Positions 11,423 through 29,690 of a stretch of 64,000 nt of DNA are shown piece after piece. The notes under the pieces were generated by a model that saw only the letters and a program-made list of their open reading frames with translations, ran no database searches and was not told the DNA's origin. The position numbers and the translations under genes were made by a program. Position 1 is the stretch's first letter. Each line of letters starts with the position of its first letter. The stretch comes from Haematococcus lacustris (taxonomy: Eukaryota; Chlorophyta; Chlorophyceae; Chlamydomonadales; Haematococcaceae), in the NCBI GenBank assembly GCA_030144725.1, contig JASKMD010000019.1, forward strand, positions 2,892,001-2,956,000, given 5' to 3'.

Positions 11423-13208
11423 TCACGGCCGGGGGCCACTGGCTCGCTTCACCTTGCCCACCTTGACTGCCTCCACAGCAGCTGGGCGCTTGCCGCTCCC
11501 TCGTGCCTCCCCTACCTTGCTGGCCACCCCCCCACCTGCCTGCTTGCCTGCTCCCCTCCCTCCCTCCTGCTTGCCTGCTCCTGCTGGACCTGCCTGCTTG
11601 CCTTGTGCTGCACCGCCTGCCACCTTTGCTTGCTCCTGCTTGCCAGGCGCCTTGCCCCGAGCCTGATGTGCAGCTGCTTTGCCCGCCTTAACCTCAACAG
11701 AGGTCCCAGGCGAAGCAGCAGCAGCAGCGGCTGGGGAGGCAGGTGCAGCAGCAGGTGCAGCGACAGGTGCAGCGGCAGGCAGCCCTTGGGCGGTGCGGGC
11801 AGCAGCTCGTGCCGCAGCCCTGCGCTGCTGGCTATTCATGTACCCAGGGGTGGTCTCCCGCCCCCCCACCGCCTGCCCTGCGACCCCCCCTGCTGCTGCC
11901 CCCCCAACAACCCCAGCACTACCGCCGTTGCTGCTTGCTGCAGGGCCGCCTGCGTCACTGCCCTGGGCGGTGCTGCTGCGTGGCTTGCGGGGCGGCCGCA
12001 GCTTGCCCTCGGCCCGCAGCCGCTCCCTGGCCTCAGCCCGCTGCCGCTTGCCCTGCCGCTTCCCTGAGCCTGGCCCTGCCTGCACTGCCCCTGCCCCGGC
12101 CTCCCCTGGTGCACTAGGGGGGCGGGCGCCCGCAGCCACTGCAGCCAGGGCCAACGATCCGGGTGGGCTCCTTCCTGACTTGCTGCGAGCCTGCACACCG
12201 CCGCCTCCCGGCCCTGCCCCTGCCTCTGCTCCCACCTGTGTCTGCTGCTGTGCCCGCTTCTTCCCACTGCCTGCGCCACGTGCCTGCGCCAGCTGCTGTG
12301 CCGGCTGCTGCTGCTGCTGCTGTGCTGCCTTCACTACTTGCTTGCGCCGCCCCCCAGCCCAGGGTCCAGTGTCAGTGAGGGGCAGCAGCAGGGGAGCTGA
12401 TCGGCCCAGGTGCCCGCTGGCTGTGAGGCTGCTGGCTGGCGGTGCTGGCTGACTGGGGGCCTTCAGGAGCGCCACCTCAGCTTTGATGCGAGCCAAGCGC
12501 TCCGCATGCGTCTCACCCTCCTGCAGCAGGGCAGCACACAGCAGGCAGCTGGGGCCAGGCGGCTGTGCACAGCTCCCTGGCTAGTGTCGTGATGCCTATG
12601 ACCCTCTCACATACATCACACCTAACCCTCACAGCAGGCAGACGAGGCTGCCCTGCTCCCTGCCCTGCTCATCCACCTGAGCCTGGCCCAGCTCTGTCCA
12701 GTCAGCTGCTAGGGGGTCACCCGGCACTGCCTGCTGTGACCTGCCCGGCCCCGTGCATGTTCACAGCAATGCTGGCGGCGCCCAAGCTATCGCCATATGG
12801 GCACTGGCCAGTGCATACCTCTGTCACTTCAGCTGCCTCGGAGGCCAGCTGCAGGGGCGCAAAGGCTCCCCGGGGCCAGCGCTGCAGCTTACGCACGTGC
12901 TTCTGTGGTCAGCAGGCCATGTGGCAGGGCGGGTGGCAAACCATGTGGCAGGGCGGGTGGCAAACCATGTGGCAGGGCGGGTGGCCCTGCTCAGCACTGC
13001 ATCATGAAGCTGTTAGGCCCTCCTGATCCGCAGGCCTCAGCCAGTGCATGTGCCCCCTCCCACCCAGGCTGCCAGTGCCAGCGGCCCCCTGTGGGTAGGG
13101 GTGGCGGGCCCAGCCTGCGCCTGGCCTGACCTGGGAGCTGACGTGGTGCAGGTAGGCGTCCCGGTTGATGAGCAGCGCCGAGCACATCACGCAGCGCAGC
13201 GCCAGCCC
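11423..13208 (-). CDS. C2H2 (U1/JAZ-like) zinc-finger protein, N-terminus incomplete
   Basis: Three phase-0 exons join on the minus strand: 13131-13208, 12819-12902 and 11423-12520. The first two give LRCVMCSALLINRDAYLHH plus VSSQKHVRKLQRWPRG. This is one C-X2-C-X12-H-X5-H finger of the kind found in U1-like/JAZ fingers that bind RNA or nucleic acid duplexes. The long last exon opens with EGETHAERLARIKAEVALLK, a probable short helix, and continues as an Ala/Gly/Lys-rich basic tail (KRQGKRQRAEARERLRAEGK) of over 300 residues. The N-terminal exon or exons were not fixed. A candidate at about 13583-13633 (DTEGWRFK) would splice in phase 0. A 24-bp unit repeated three times sits in the intron at 12917-12988. 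Nuclear or nucleolar function is inferred from composition only. Confidence 0.6.
12917..12988. repeat. Three tandem copies of a 24-bp unit
   Basis: CCATGTGGCAGGGCGGGTGG plus CAAA is repeated three times with essentially no divergence, inside an intron of the zinc-finger gene. Confidence 0.85.
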
Positions 13209-15042
13209 CTGCGCCCACAAGGCTGCTCACAGCGGTCACACTGCCTGAGGGGACAGGGGCCACACGGCCCCACACGGCCCAGCCCTGCCCCGACACACGC
13301 CGCCCCAGCCCAGCCCAGTTGAAGACAGGCCACCATAGGACAGGCCAACATAGTGCAGCCGCAGCAGTGCCATTGAGGTGTTGAGGGCCTGCCTAGTGTG
13401 GGTGGCCAGGGGTGACCAGGTGGGGTGGCATTGCCAGCTCAGCCCCGCCCCTGCCTCCCCTGCCTGCCCTGCCTGTTGCACTGCGCCCTTCCCCACTGTG
13501 GTGACAGCTCAGTGCAGCGGTGATGGTGATGGTGTGCAGCTGCATGAGGGCTGCTGCAGCTGCTGTGCACATCAGGGGTGTGGGGGCGCACCTTGAAGCG
13601 CCAGCCCTCCGTGTCTAACCCCGTCCATGCCCTACACCACACGGCAACACACACACTCACAGCAGCTCAACCAGGCTGTGCCCTGCCCTGTGCCCTGCCA
13701 GCGCCAGTAGCGCCTCAGGCCTCCAGGCTGCCTCCTTACAGGTCATGAGAGGGGCCGGTGCCAGCACTGGCTGCCAGGTGCAGTGGGTGCAGTGGGTGCA
13801 GTGCAGCAGCCAGGGCAGGGCCTGACAGGCCCTCCACCTCCTCCCCCTGGCCACTGACCGTCAGGCAGCCGCGCAAGCAGCAGCTGTCGACAGCTGAGCC
13901 ACTGCCCTCCCTGCCAGCCAGGAGGCACAGCGCTGCCGCCTATTGCCACGTACTCCCCCCACCTGCCCCAGGCAGCAGCTTGGTAGCCTGGACCAGCACC
14001 CCCCCTGCACCCCCCGCCCATCAGATTCAAGGGCACCAGATCCAGGCTACAGCAAAGGGCCTCACTGACGCTGACGCTGCCCGCCAAGGCCAAGGAGACC
14101 TGGACCTGGGCTGGACCTGGACCTGGGCTGCAAGCGGTGGCGAGGCCCCCCCCTCCAGGCTGCACCTCCAGGCCCACCCCCCCCTCCAGGCCCAGCAGGA
14201 ACAGCAGCCTGCAGCCCAGTGCTGCATGCTACGCTGTGTGCAGGCCATGACAGCTGACATGGAGCTCACATGCCGGCCGTGCCGTGGCCCCCCTGGGGTC
14301 AGGGGACCGGTGAGGCCCACTGCCCCCCACTGCTGCTGTGTGACAGTGCTGCGGTGTGAGGCTCGGAGTGAGGACATCAGGCTAAGCAAGAGACAGGGGC
14401 TGACAAGGACCGTGTGAGTGGCATGACACCCCTACAGCCAGGCTCTCAGCCAAGCTGAGGGCTGAGCCACTGACAACAGACACACCTCTAACATGCCCTC
14501 TAACATGCCCTCCTTCCAACATGCCCTCCCTGCCAGCCAGGAGGCACAGCGCTGCAGTGCGAGGGCCGCCTGCTGCCTCTGCCACCCTCTACTGCTGCTG
14601 TTGCTGATGCCCCAGCCAGGCAGCCAAGTAAGCAGCCAGGTGGCAAAGCCTGTAGCCAGCAGCCTCCTGCCTGCCCCACCCCTCCATGGCCAAGCAGCTC
14701 ACTGAGACTGGGTCCCAGTCCCCCTCCAGTGCACCCAACAGGAATGTGAACGGCCCTCCACCGCGCTGAATATACAAGTGATGGTGAAGACGTCAGAGCA
14801 GAGGGCAGCAGCTAACGTGCACTGGAGCTGTGCTTGTGAGCAGACCTGCCAGCACTGTCAGCTGGGGTCAAAGCAGGTGGCACAGCAATGTGCAACAAGC
14901 CCGGCACATGCAGCTGGTGTAGAGGGTGATGAAGGTGCTGCATGCTAGCATATCAGGTTAGGCTTGGGGTTGAATCCCTGACCTTCCCTAAGCACCTCCC
15001 AGTACCCTGCAAGGACAAGGTAGCTACATAGCAGGCAGGTTA
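13209..15042. other. Gene-poor stretch, possible missing 5' exons
   Basis: Minus-strand exon-like pieces occur (for example 13583-13633), but no complete set could be joined. A 32-bp segment (CCCTCCCTGCCAGCCAGGAG and following) at 13909-13940 recurs at about 14527-14558, a short direct duplication. A B-box-like GGGTTGAATCC lies at about 14970. The remainder has no recognised feature. Confidence 0.3.
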
Positions 15043-15355
15043 CTAGGCTGAAGCAAGCACTGACTTGATGACATGCTCAGCCTTGATGTCGGAGGCGCTG
15101 GGCAGCTCTTCCTCGTTACTTTCACTGCTGGCGCCGCCGCTGCCGGACTCCGTGGAGCTGCCATCCGAGTGCTCCGCATCGCTGTCCTCACTGTAGTCTG
15201 AAGCACGAGGGGATTCTGAGCTGGGTGGACGCCGCAACCCACGAAACTGAGTTTTTCAACGTACCGCTGCCTGAGCTAGATGTGTCGTCGTCATCGGAGC
15301 TACTGCCGCTACTGTTGGCATTGTGCAAGAGTTTCCAGTCTTGCCGCTTGAACAT
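15043..15355 (-). CDS. Small acidic Ser/Asp/Glu-rich protein, two exons
   Basis: Exons 15265-15355 and 15043-15215 join in frame across a 49-bp GT-AG intron to give 87 residues. The start MFKRQDWKLLHNANSSG is followed by runs of Ser, Asp and Glu (SSSDDDDTSSSGSESPRASD; DSDAEHSDGSSTESGSGG) and ends ASDIKAEHVIKSVLASA. No family is recognised. Such low-complexity acidic segments are common in nucleolar or chromatin proteins and are rich in casein kinase 2-type sites. The start codon lies in one of two 25-bp direct repeats; the other copy makes a six-codon upstream ORF (15366-15386). The splice preserves the acidic frame, which supports it, but the protein could be part of a larger gene. Confidence 0.5.
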
Positions 15356-15396
15356 AGTTACCAAGTTACCTTTGCCGCTTGAACATAGTTACCAAG
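15341..15396. repeat. 25-bp direct repeat duplicating a start-codon region
   Basis: TTGCCGCTTGAACATAGTTA plus CCAAG occurs at 15341-15365 and 15372-15396, six bases apart. Each copy holds a minus-strand ATG TTC AAG CGG. The upstream copy reads ATG TTC AAG CGG CAA AGG TAA, a minimal upstream ORF. Confidence 0.85.
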
Positions 15397-16827
15397 TTTT
15401 AATCCCTACAGCCCTCATGCAACACCAAAATAAAGCATGAGTTGTAATCAAACACAGGCTGCGAGATCATTATTGTAAAGGCTATCGACAGTGTGCCTAA
15501 TGCCCACTCCAGCTCAGCCTTCTGGTGTGTGTGCCTTCAGGCTACTACTAGCAAGAGCTATACCCTACTCTATAGCTCTTACTCACTCACATCCCCTTTG
15601 TGAGGGGTTTGGTATCTTGTTTTCTTGGATTGTCTTGCAGTAGCTGGCTATCGCCGCCACTTGCGGGTCACATGTGACATTATCAACGAAGACTTGCAAA
15701 ACTGACGGAGAAAGCTAAAGAACAGTCTTGTATTCACTACCTTGCAAGGGTGGAATGAAAGGGACTACAACGCAGGGGCAGGGGCAGTGTGCTTGTGCAG
15801 TCGATGAAACTAGGACAACTTGCCCTGACCATATCATAGCACACCCTGCTGAGTCATCAAAAGCTCTGAGCCAAACGTCAGGGGCGTCATGAGGTGACGC
15901 AGCTGATGTGATGTGCCGACACTGTGGCAACGCTTAAATGCAAGACCAAAATCGGAGCCGGCCAAATGGGCACGGCCTGGTGATGTACAAAATGTGAGGG
16001 ACACTGCCTGCTCTCCAGCAGTGCTGATCACATGCTGCAGAGGCGTGCAGCCGCATGTTGCACGGCGCACGACAGAGCAGGTCCGTCTGTCCAGCCTGTA
16101 AGCATAGTCCTGCTCTGCCTGTGGGAGACCCAGGGGGGTGCCCTAAAGTGCAACACTCCCCCCCTGCACGCCTCAGCCTGCTGCCATGGGCCCAGCCATG
16201 CACGCAGCATCCAGGCTTAGGCTGAGCAAGGAGTGTCAGTGTGACATAGCAACTGCCATGTCTGGGCGCTGGCACTGGTAAACTGCTGAGCCTACAGCTG
16301 GGCTGCAGCTGCTCTGGTTAGCTCCACTGCCCTGCCATCAACACCTAGACCAGAGTGTGACCTGTGTGTGACCCGGGGTGTGCCTTGGATCACTGCTGGC
16401 CCCACCATCCTGCTGGGCAGCCACTGGGCTGCTGAGCTGCATGTTGCACACACTAGGGCCTTGGTCACAACCACAGCGAGCATCCCGCAGGTCATAGGCC
16501 TAGGCCCGCTGGGGGCTGCGGCTGCCTGGGAAGGGCGAGCAAAGGGGGCTGCGCACCCCACAACCTGCTGCACGGCCCAGTGCCAGCAGGTCGCCGCTGA
16601 GTGGCAGTGCACACGCTGGGCTCATCCTCCTATTGATAACCATGGCCCGCTGCACAGCTCACCCACACCACCGCCCGCTTGGTCAGGGTCTGAGGTAGGC
16701 TGCTGCTGACCAAAGGCTGCCAGCTGCAGCGCTGCCCCTGACTGATGCAGTTGCCTTTGCCACCGGTGCCCTGCCCACTGCAGCCCTGGCTGCCACCCGC
16801 CTGGTGCCAGCGCAGGGCCAGCTGGTG
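15397..16827. other. Intergenic, no gene recognised
   Basis: Spacer between the bZIP gene's stop and the acidic-protein start. Open frames on both strands lack family resemblance and splice support. No RNA gene is visible. Confidence 0.35.
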
Positions 16828-18864
16828 CTAGTGCAGCGCCCTGGAGCAGGGGCTGTGCAGGTCTGAGCCCTGCAGCTGGTGGTGGAGGTGGGAGAGGTGC
16901 GGGACCACCTCGCCGCTGTCCTGGCGCAGCCGCTTGGCAGAGTGTGTGTCGCCCTCAGCATCCAGCCCCTCACGCCGCCAGCCGTTACGGTCAGTGAGCT
17001 GCAAACCACACAGCAGCAAACCACGCATGCATGCATGCTACAGCATGGCATGGCGTGCAGCACCATGGCACCATGCTGCAGCAGCATGCACTGCTGGGCT
17101 GCAGCACCAGGGCAGCTGCAACACCAGGAGAGCCGAGCCAAGGAATACACACGCAAGCAGCGGCCTGACCCAGCCCACCATCCCCACATTTGATGTTTCG
17201 CATCACAGCTTCACCTGCTGAAGGGTTGGCCAGATCTTCCCTTCACATCAGCGCTGTGCTGCAGCCAACGGGCCCACTAGGCCCCATCCCAGTCTGTAGG
17301 TGCAGCACCCCTGGCCTTCCCTGCGCTGCCCTGGCTGCCTCACCTGGCTGCGCATCAGGCGCAACTCGTCCCGCAGTCGCTCGTTGTCCTCCTTCAGCCG
17401 CTGGTTCTCCTCCTCCAGGCACACACACCTCCGGCCCTGTGTGGCCGCAGCCTCCTCCGCCTGTCGCTTGGCTGCCTGGACATCATTCAACTGCGCACCA
17501 GCAACAAGGGCACACTGGCAGTGGTTGCAGCAGAGGCCCAGCACAGGAACAGCGCCCGCGGGGCAGGCAGGCTGAGGCAGAGCAGCACACAGCCTGGCAG
17601 AGCCCTTGGTAAGGAAGTGCTGACCTGGTCTTCTAACCGGGACACGTGCTCCTGCTTGCGGCGCCGGGAGCGGCGTGCTGATTCCCGGTTAGATAGCATG
17701 CTGCAGGGGCGGGCCAGAGCATGAGATAAGTGCCATGTTGCATACCTCCAGTGCAACACACTAAGTGCCATGTTGGACACCCTTCATGTCAACTGCCATG
17801 CCATCTTCAATACCCTCAATGCAGCTGACCAGGTCACTGGAAACGCAATGGGCACACAGATATACAAGGCACTACAGTGTAGTGACACGACATGGGGCAG
17901 CATATACACCACAGAGGTAAGGGCAGTACTGAGTATTCTGCACAGCACCTAGGCCGGCACCTGGGTTTGGGGCAGTTGCTCACCGGCGTGCCCTGCGCTG
18001 CTCGTTCCTGTCTGGGTTGTCGTCGTTGTCACTAGTTGTCTGGGAGGCAGGGGCGGATACCTGGGGCGCATCCCGAGTAGCTGAGCTGTGCTGCGGCTTG
18101 TGATGGTGATTGCTCACAGCCGTAGCTGCTTGCTGCAGCCGCGAGAGAGTACCCAGCTGGTTCTGCAGCTGCAGCGCTGCCGCTGCTGCTGCAGCGGGGT
18201 TGATGGCGGGGGCAAGTGGAGGCCCGGCCGCAGGCATGTTTTGCAAGGCAGCGGATAGTGGGAGGCTGGCCAACTCCATCAAGCTCATCGCTGGAGCTGC
18301 GGAGAGGAAAAGCTACATCACGTCAGCAAATGTCCTGCCCCGGCCAGGCCTCTCAATAGTGCGCACCCCACCTGTGTGGAGAGGTTGCGGCGCAATGGGT
18401 GCCTCCAGCTTCATCAGGGAAGAGGGTGCTGGCGTCACGTTGGCTGGGTAAGGACTCTGCGTGACTAAGCGCGCCAACAGGTCCAGCGAGGACACGCGAG
18501 GCATCCCCGGAGCAGCAGCATAGCTGTGCTGCTGCGCCTGAGATGGCATCCCGGCTTGGGGAAGGTAGGAGCCCAGGCCCAACGACATTGACGTGGGCAC
18601 ATCCCCCGAAGCCAGCTGGCCCGTCGATCCTGCAATAGCTGCGAGGTTGCTAGCCGAAGGTATCCTCTTCAAGAATTCTTGGAAGGCTGCCTCCGACTCG
18701 CTGCGCCCAAACCCCACGTTGTTCGTGTAGCGCCTGGGTTGCAGTTATGGCAGCCCGGGATACAGCAAAGAAGTGTTTGCTTAGCCACGTCAAGTCATGG
18801 CGCGGCCTTACCATAAGCCTCCAACAAGATCGTCTAGGCCGCTTGCTGATAGTACGCGCTCCAT
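16828..18864 (-). CDS. Group C-type bZIP transcription factor, six exons
   Basis: The minus-strand exons are 18812-18864, 18372-18733, 17984-18296, 17625-17700, 17344-17490 and 16828-16998. They splice in frame to 373 residues, all with GT-AG introns. The N-terminus MERVLSASGLDDLVGGLW followed by GRSESEAAFQEFLKRI matches the start of plant group C (BZO2H/Opaque-2-like) factors. The basic region is SNRESARRSRRRKQEHVSRL with the N-X7-R spacing. The zipper follows in exon 5 (LNDVQAAKRQAEEAAA, then LEEENQRLKEDNERLRDEL). A Gln/Ala-rich middle may be an activation region. The C-terminus (about 57 residues, DRNGWRREGLDAEGD onward) has no known domain. It acts in the nucleus as a dimer binding ACGT-type elements (family knowledge). 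It is divergently arranged with the ABC transporter, 1.23 kb apart. Confidence 0.9.
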
Positions 18865-20098
18865 TCCCTCAAACAGCTCAAATTGCCACCGCTGCCACCT
18901 CAGCATCCAGCAAGCAAGCATGCAACCGAAGCAGTTGGGCTTGGACGAAAGCGATGGTTTTTGAGCGCATACCGCCAACTAGGGCAACGAGTGCACTTGG
19001 TTCTCGCTTTGCCAGACGGAGCCTTTAACCCTTAGCGAGGCTGGCTACACCGATAGTGTTTCGTGCATTCTTGGTTTCAGTGGAGCATGAATGAGCCCCA
19101 GCAGCCCCTCGACTGAGCCTAACACCCAATTGTTGCCGGTAGTGCCACCTCACTGCTGCCAGGCACTACCAGGCCACCGGGCTACATCTTCTCACCCTGA
19201 CCCCGCCGCTCTTTGACCCTGACCCTGACCCTGCCCCTGGGGCTTACAAAGCACCCCGTGCTTGTCCTGGTAAGGCTGCCAGGGGCTGTCAGTGCCGCTG
19301 CTGCAGCGAGGCCGTCCTAAGCCGCTTCCAGCGCTAGGGGTGCACACGCTGCAGGTTACCACACCTGCCTGACAGCATGCGCCGCAGCCTAGCCCATCAG
19401 CCACTTCGTCAGTGGCACCCTGCAGCGGTCGCGGTGCTTTGCCAGCAGCTTGCTATGCTGCTGTGGCCCGTCCACTGAGGCGGATGACAGGGAGGTCGGC
19501 GTAAAACACCCATATGGGCGGGTGACAGGGCGGTGGGCGGGGCAAGCTACCAGGCGGGAACCTGCACTATGGCCGCGTCATCTGCCTGCCCAAGCATGAG
19601 TCCCGCGCTTCCCCAACCCAAACCAGGCCCACTGGCCAGGCGTGTGTGTTTGGGGAGTGCTGCCATGGCGCCCTCCGCAAAGCCCGAAAGCTGCGGTCGC
19701 TGGTGTGGGGCGCAAAGAGGCATGCTCGACACCATGACGGCGCACAGGGCGGGTGGTCTCGCGCGTAGTGCAGGGCGGCTCACTTGCACCGGGCAGGACT
19801 GCGCCATGGCCGGCTTGCACACCAAGGGAGGCACCATAGAGGGAGGCAGCGCCCGGAGGGGACGCACCAGACAACCTACCTCGCCAGCAGGCCATGCGCC
19901 AGTACTCGCTGCTCCTTGATGATGCCAGGTTGAGGTCTGGCTCTGGCTCTGGGTTTGGCTCTTCTGGGTTGCGCTATGCGGCATAGCCTATGCCGCTGCG
20001 ATGCCCATGCCACTGCCCATGACGTCGTGGTCAGCTTTAAGGTTCGCGTAACATTGCCGTGCCCGCACGCCCGCGCGCTGCGCTGCCCGATTGCGTGA
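18865..20098. promoter_or_regulatory. Divergent intergenic region between bZIP and ABC genes
   Basis: A 1.23-kb spacer lies between the two start codons, which point away from each other, so both promoters should lie here. A short CCCTGA-type tract occurs at about 19213-19237. Minus-strand frame 19547-19984 is open for 145 codons but shows no family resemblance and is not called. No TATA box is obvious. Confidence 0.4.
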
Positions 20099-27607
<7,509 letters not shown>

Positions 27608-27884
27608 TGCACCGCATGTGCTGAGCGAACTGAATTGCTTGGCTGTGTTGGAGGTGCAATGGCTGTGGGTACAGGGAGGGCAGGGTAGACAGGGAAGAGG
27701 TGGTCGCAAAGGTGCCTGATGATGATGATGTGGCTTACACCGCTTAAGCCGTCAGCCGTTAGGCTGCTAGGCCGCCCTCCCCCTCTAGGGGTTCGGGACT
27801 TTCTGTAACGCACTTCAAAGCAAGGTGCACAAACAAAGGTGCACATGGGCTCAACATGAAGTCATGCAAGTTCTCATTACTGTT
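27608..27884 (+). other. ABC transporter 3' flank
   Basis: Probable 3' UTR. TGTAA, the usual algal poly(A) signal, occurs at 27804-27808, 197 nt after the stop. The segment at 27733-27781 (ACACCGCTTAAGCCGTCAGC) resembles 48750-48790, a dispersed repeat. Confidence 0.4.
27804..27808 (+). terminator. Candidate poly(A) signal TGTAA for the ABC gene
   Basis: Matches the chlorophyte consensus but lies fairly far from the stop codon. No transcript evidence. Confidence 0.3.
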
Positions 27885-29690
27885 CTAGAAAGTCATGGCA
27901 AACTCCGGCTGCTCCCTGATGGAACTCGTGGCAGTGCACTCAAAGATGAAATGCATGGCGTCATCCACTACCCCCTCTGTGCATCTGGTGCATGTGCGAT
28001 CAGTGAAAGTTACCCCCTCAAACCGAGCCTTCTCTACCCCCAGACCGCTAATGCCTAACCTGAACCTAGTCAAGCTCGTGCGAACTTCTGTAGATAGCTG
28101 TCTGTTAAGCAGGTGTGGTGCCATGTGATTGATGCCAATGCCGTCCCCATGCTTGAACCATGCAGCATACGAGCATCTCTCCCGATGTATCGTCTCAGGC
28201 AGTCTAGGGTCTCCCTCAAACCCAACCCAACGCCTCCCCCACCTCTCGAGCCACTTGACTTCCATAGCCTTGGTGCCTAGGACCATGTCCGGGCTCAAGG
28301 TAAACTCACCCCCCATCAGCTCTCTGGCGGCCAGCTGGAACTGAGCACTCCAGCTGGCCTGGCAACCCCTGCCTAACTCCACATCTGCCTTGATGACCCT
28401 CATTAGCAGGTCACTGTGGGAAAGTTTGGCAGTGTTCCAGAACTTGCATGCAGCCCTAAGCCAGTAAGGGCGCGTTTCCAATGCACGGAGAGAAAGAGAA
28501 AAGAGATCGGAGAGAGAAAGAGAAAAAGAGAGAAAGAGAAAGAGAAAAAGAGATCGCCGCCAGCCCATGTCCCTCTAACTGCCGCCAACGGTCCGGATCT
28601 CTTTTCTCCCGTTTCCAATGCGCGGAGATAGAGACGAATAACTCTCCTAGAGTGAGCTCCATTTCATCTCTTTTTCTCCGCTAGGGTCCTCCAGGCCGAC
28701 CCCCCCAGGAGAAAAAGAGATGTGACCGAGAGATGTGACCTTTTGCACCGGAGCCGCAGCGAGAGCTGGGTTAGGCTGGGCTGTTTCTCCAGGGCATCGC
28801 TGTTTGACGTCCCGTTGCCAATGTCCCGTTGCCGCTTCTGCGTCGCCACCTAAGCCGCAGGAGCTGATGAAGAGGACAAATGCCCAGGAGATGGTCCTCG
28901 TCCGTATTGTTGCTGAGGGCGCATCAGCTGAGGGCGCATCAGCTGTTTGACGAGCACCGCAATTTCAACGCGGAGCAGTGCCATAGAGAGTTGTAGCCCC
29001 CCGGAGCATACTTAGCTAGTCCCGCTAGTGCGGAGAGTGCTTGACTAGTTAGCCTGATAAGCCCCAAAGCTACAGCCGACCAGCCATGGCCTGCTCCAAG
29101 CACATTTACATCATAGTGAAACACCAGCCGAGCACTGTAGCTCTGCGTGTAGCTTTGGTTCGCGGGAAGGCTGCGTGTGTGCATTGGTTCGAACATTGGG
29201 GTCGCGGTTGCTTCGCCTTCCATCGCGACTGCGGAGCGAGACCTGGCGGTCGTGTTAAACATTTGTTAAACATTCTCCCTTTGTTTAACTTGTTAAACTT
29301 GTTTAACAAACCGGGTCATCCGCTGTAACCGCTGTAACCGCTGTATTCCGCTGTAACCGCTGCTGCTGCTGCTATCCATGTTGCTGGGCAGATCGTGTGT
29401 AGATCAATGAAGGCGTAGGCGGCGGCTGGAAAGTGGACTTCCATGCATCTCTTTTCTCTTTTCTCCGTCCATTGGAAACGCGTTTGAATTCATGCACATG
29501 GGCGATCTCTTTTCTCTTTTCTCCGTCCATTGGAAACGCGCCGTAAAGCTGGAGGGGCAGCTGCCCCAACTCATGCAGCACCATCAGGCCTGACACTGAG
29601 CTACGTACCCTGGCAGCAAACCTGAGAAAGCTGAGCACTGTTTGCACTGGGTTGGTGCAAAGGTGCTTGAACGGTCACCTTTATGTTTTT
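27885..29690 (-). pseudogene. LINE (non-LTR retrotransposon) ORF C-terminus, interrupted by an insertion
   Basis: On the minus strand 29690-29548 reads LSFLRFAARVRSSVSGLMVL then HELGQLPLQLY. The frame resumes at 28463 as YWLRAACKFWNTAKLSHSDL and runs to a stop at 27885. The C-terminal block RTCTRCTEGVVDDAMHFIFE-C is the Cys/His motif seen after reverse transcriptase in many plant and algal LINEs, preceded by TRFRLGISGLGVEKARF. The two halves join as LQLYWLRAAC when the 1074-bp insertion 28469-29542 and one target copy are removed. The catalytic RT core (YADD region) is not in the window. It lies just past the ABC gene's 3' end, opposite strand. Confidence 0.7.
28464..29547. mobile_element. 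1074-bp TIR element inserted in a LINE, 4-5 bp target duplication
   Basis: The element (28469-29542) begins GGCGCGTTTCCAATGCACGG and ends CCATTGGAAACGCGCC. Flanks are GTAAG (28464-28468) and GTAAA (29543-29547), a 4-5 bp target duplication. The terminal motif is repeated subterminally on both sides: about 28611 (GTTTCCAATGCGCGGAG) and about 29463 (TCTCCGTCCATTGGAAACGC). Purine-rich AGAAAGAGAAAAGAGAT flanks each left copy and its complement each right copy. No transposase frame is recognised, so it is non-autonomous. The empty site can be inferred from the LINE reading frame. Confidence 0.75.

Noticed and set aside
19533..19984. Overlapping 105-145 codon ORFs on both strands
   Set aside because: No family resemblance, GC-driven open frames in the divergent promoter region.
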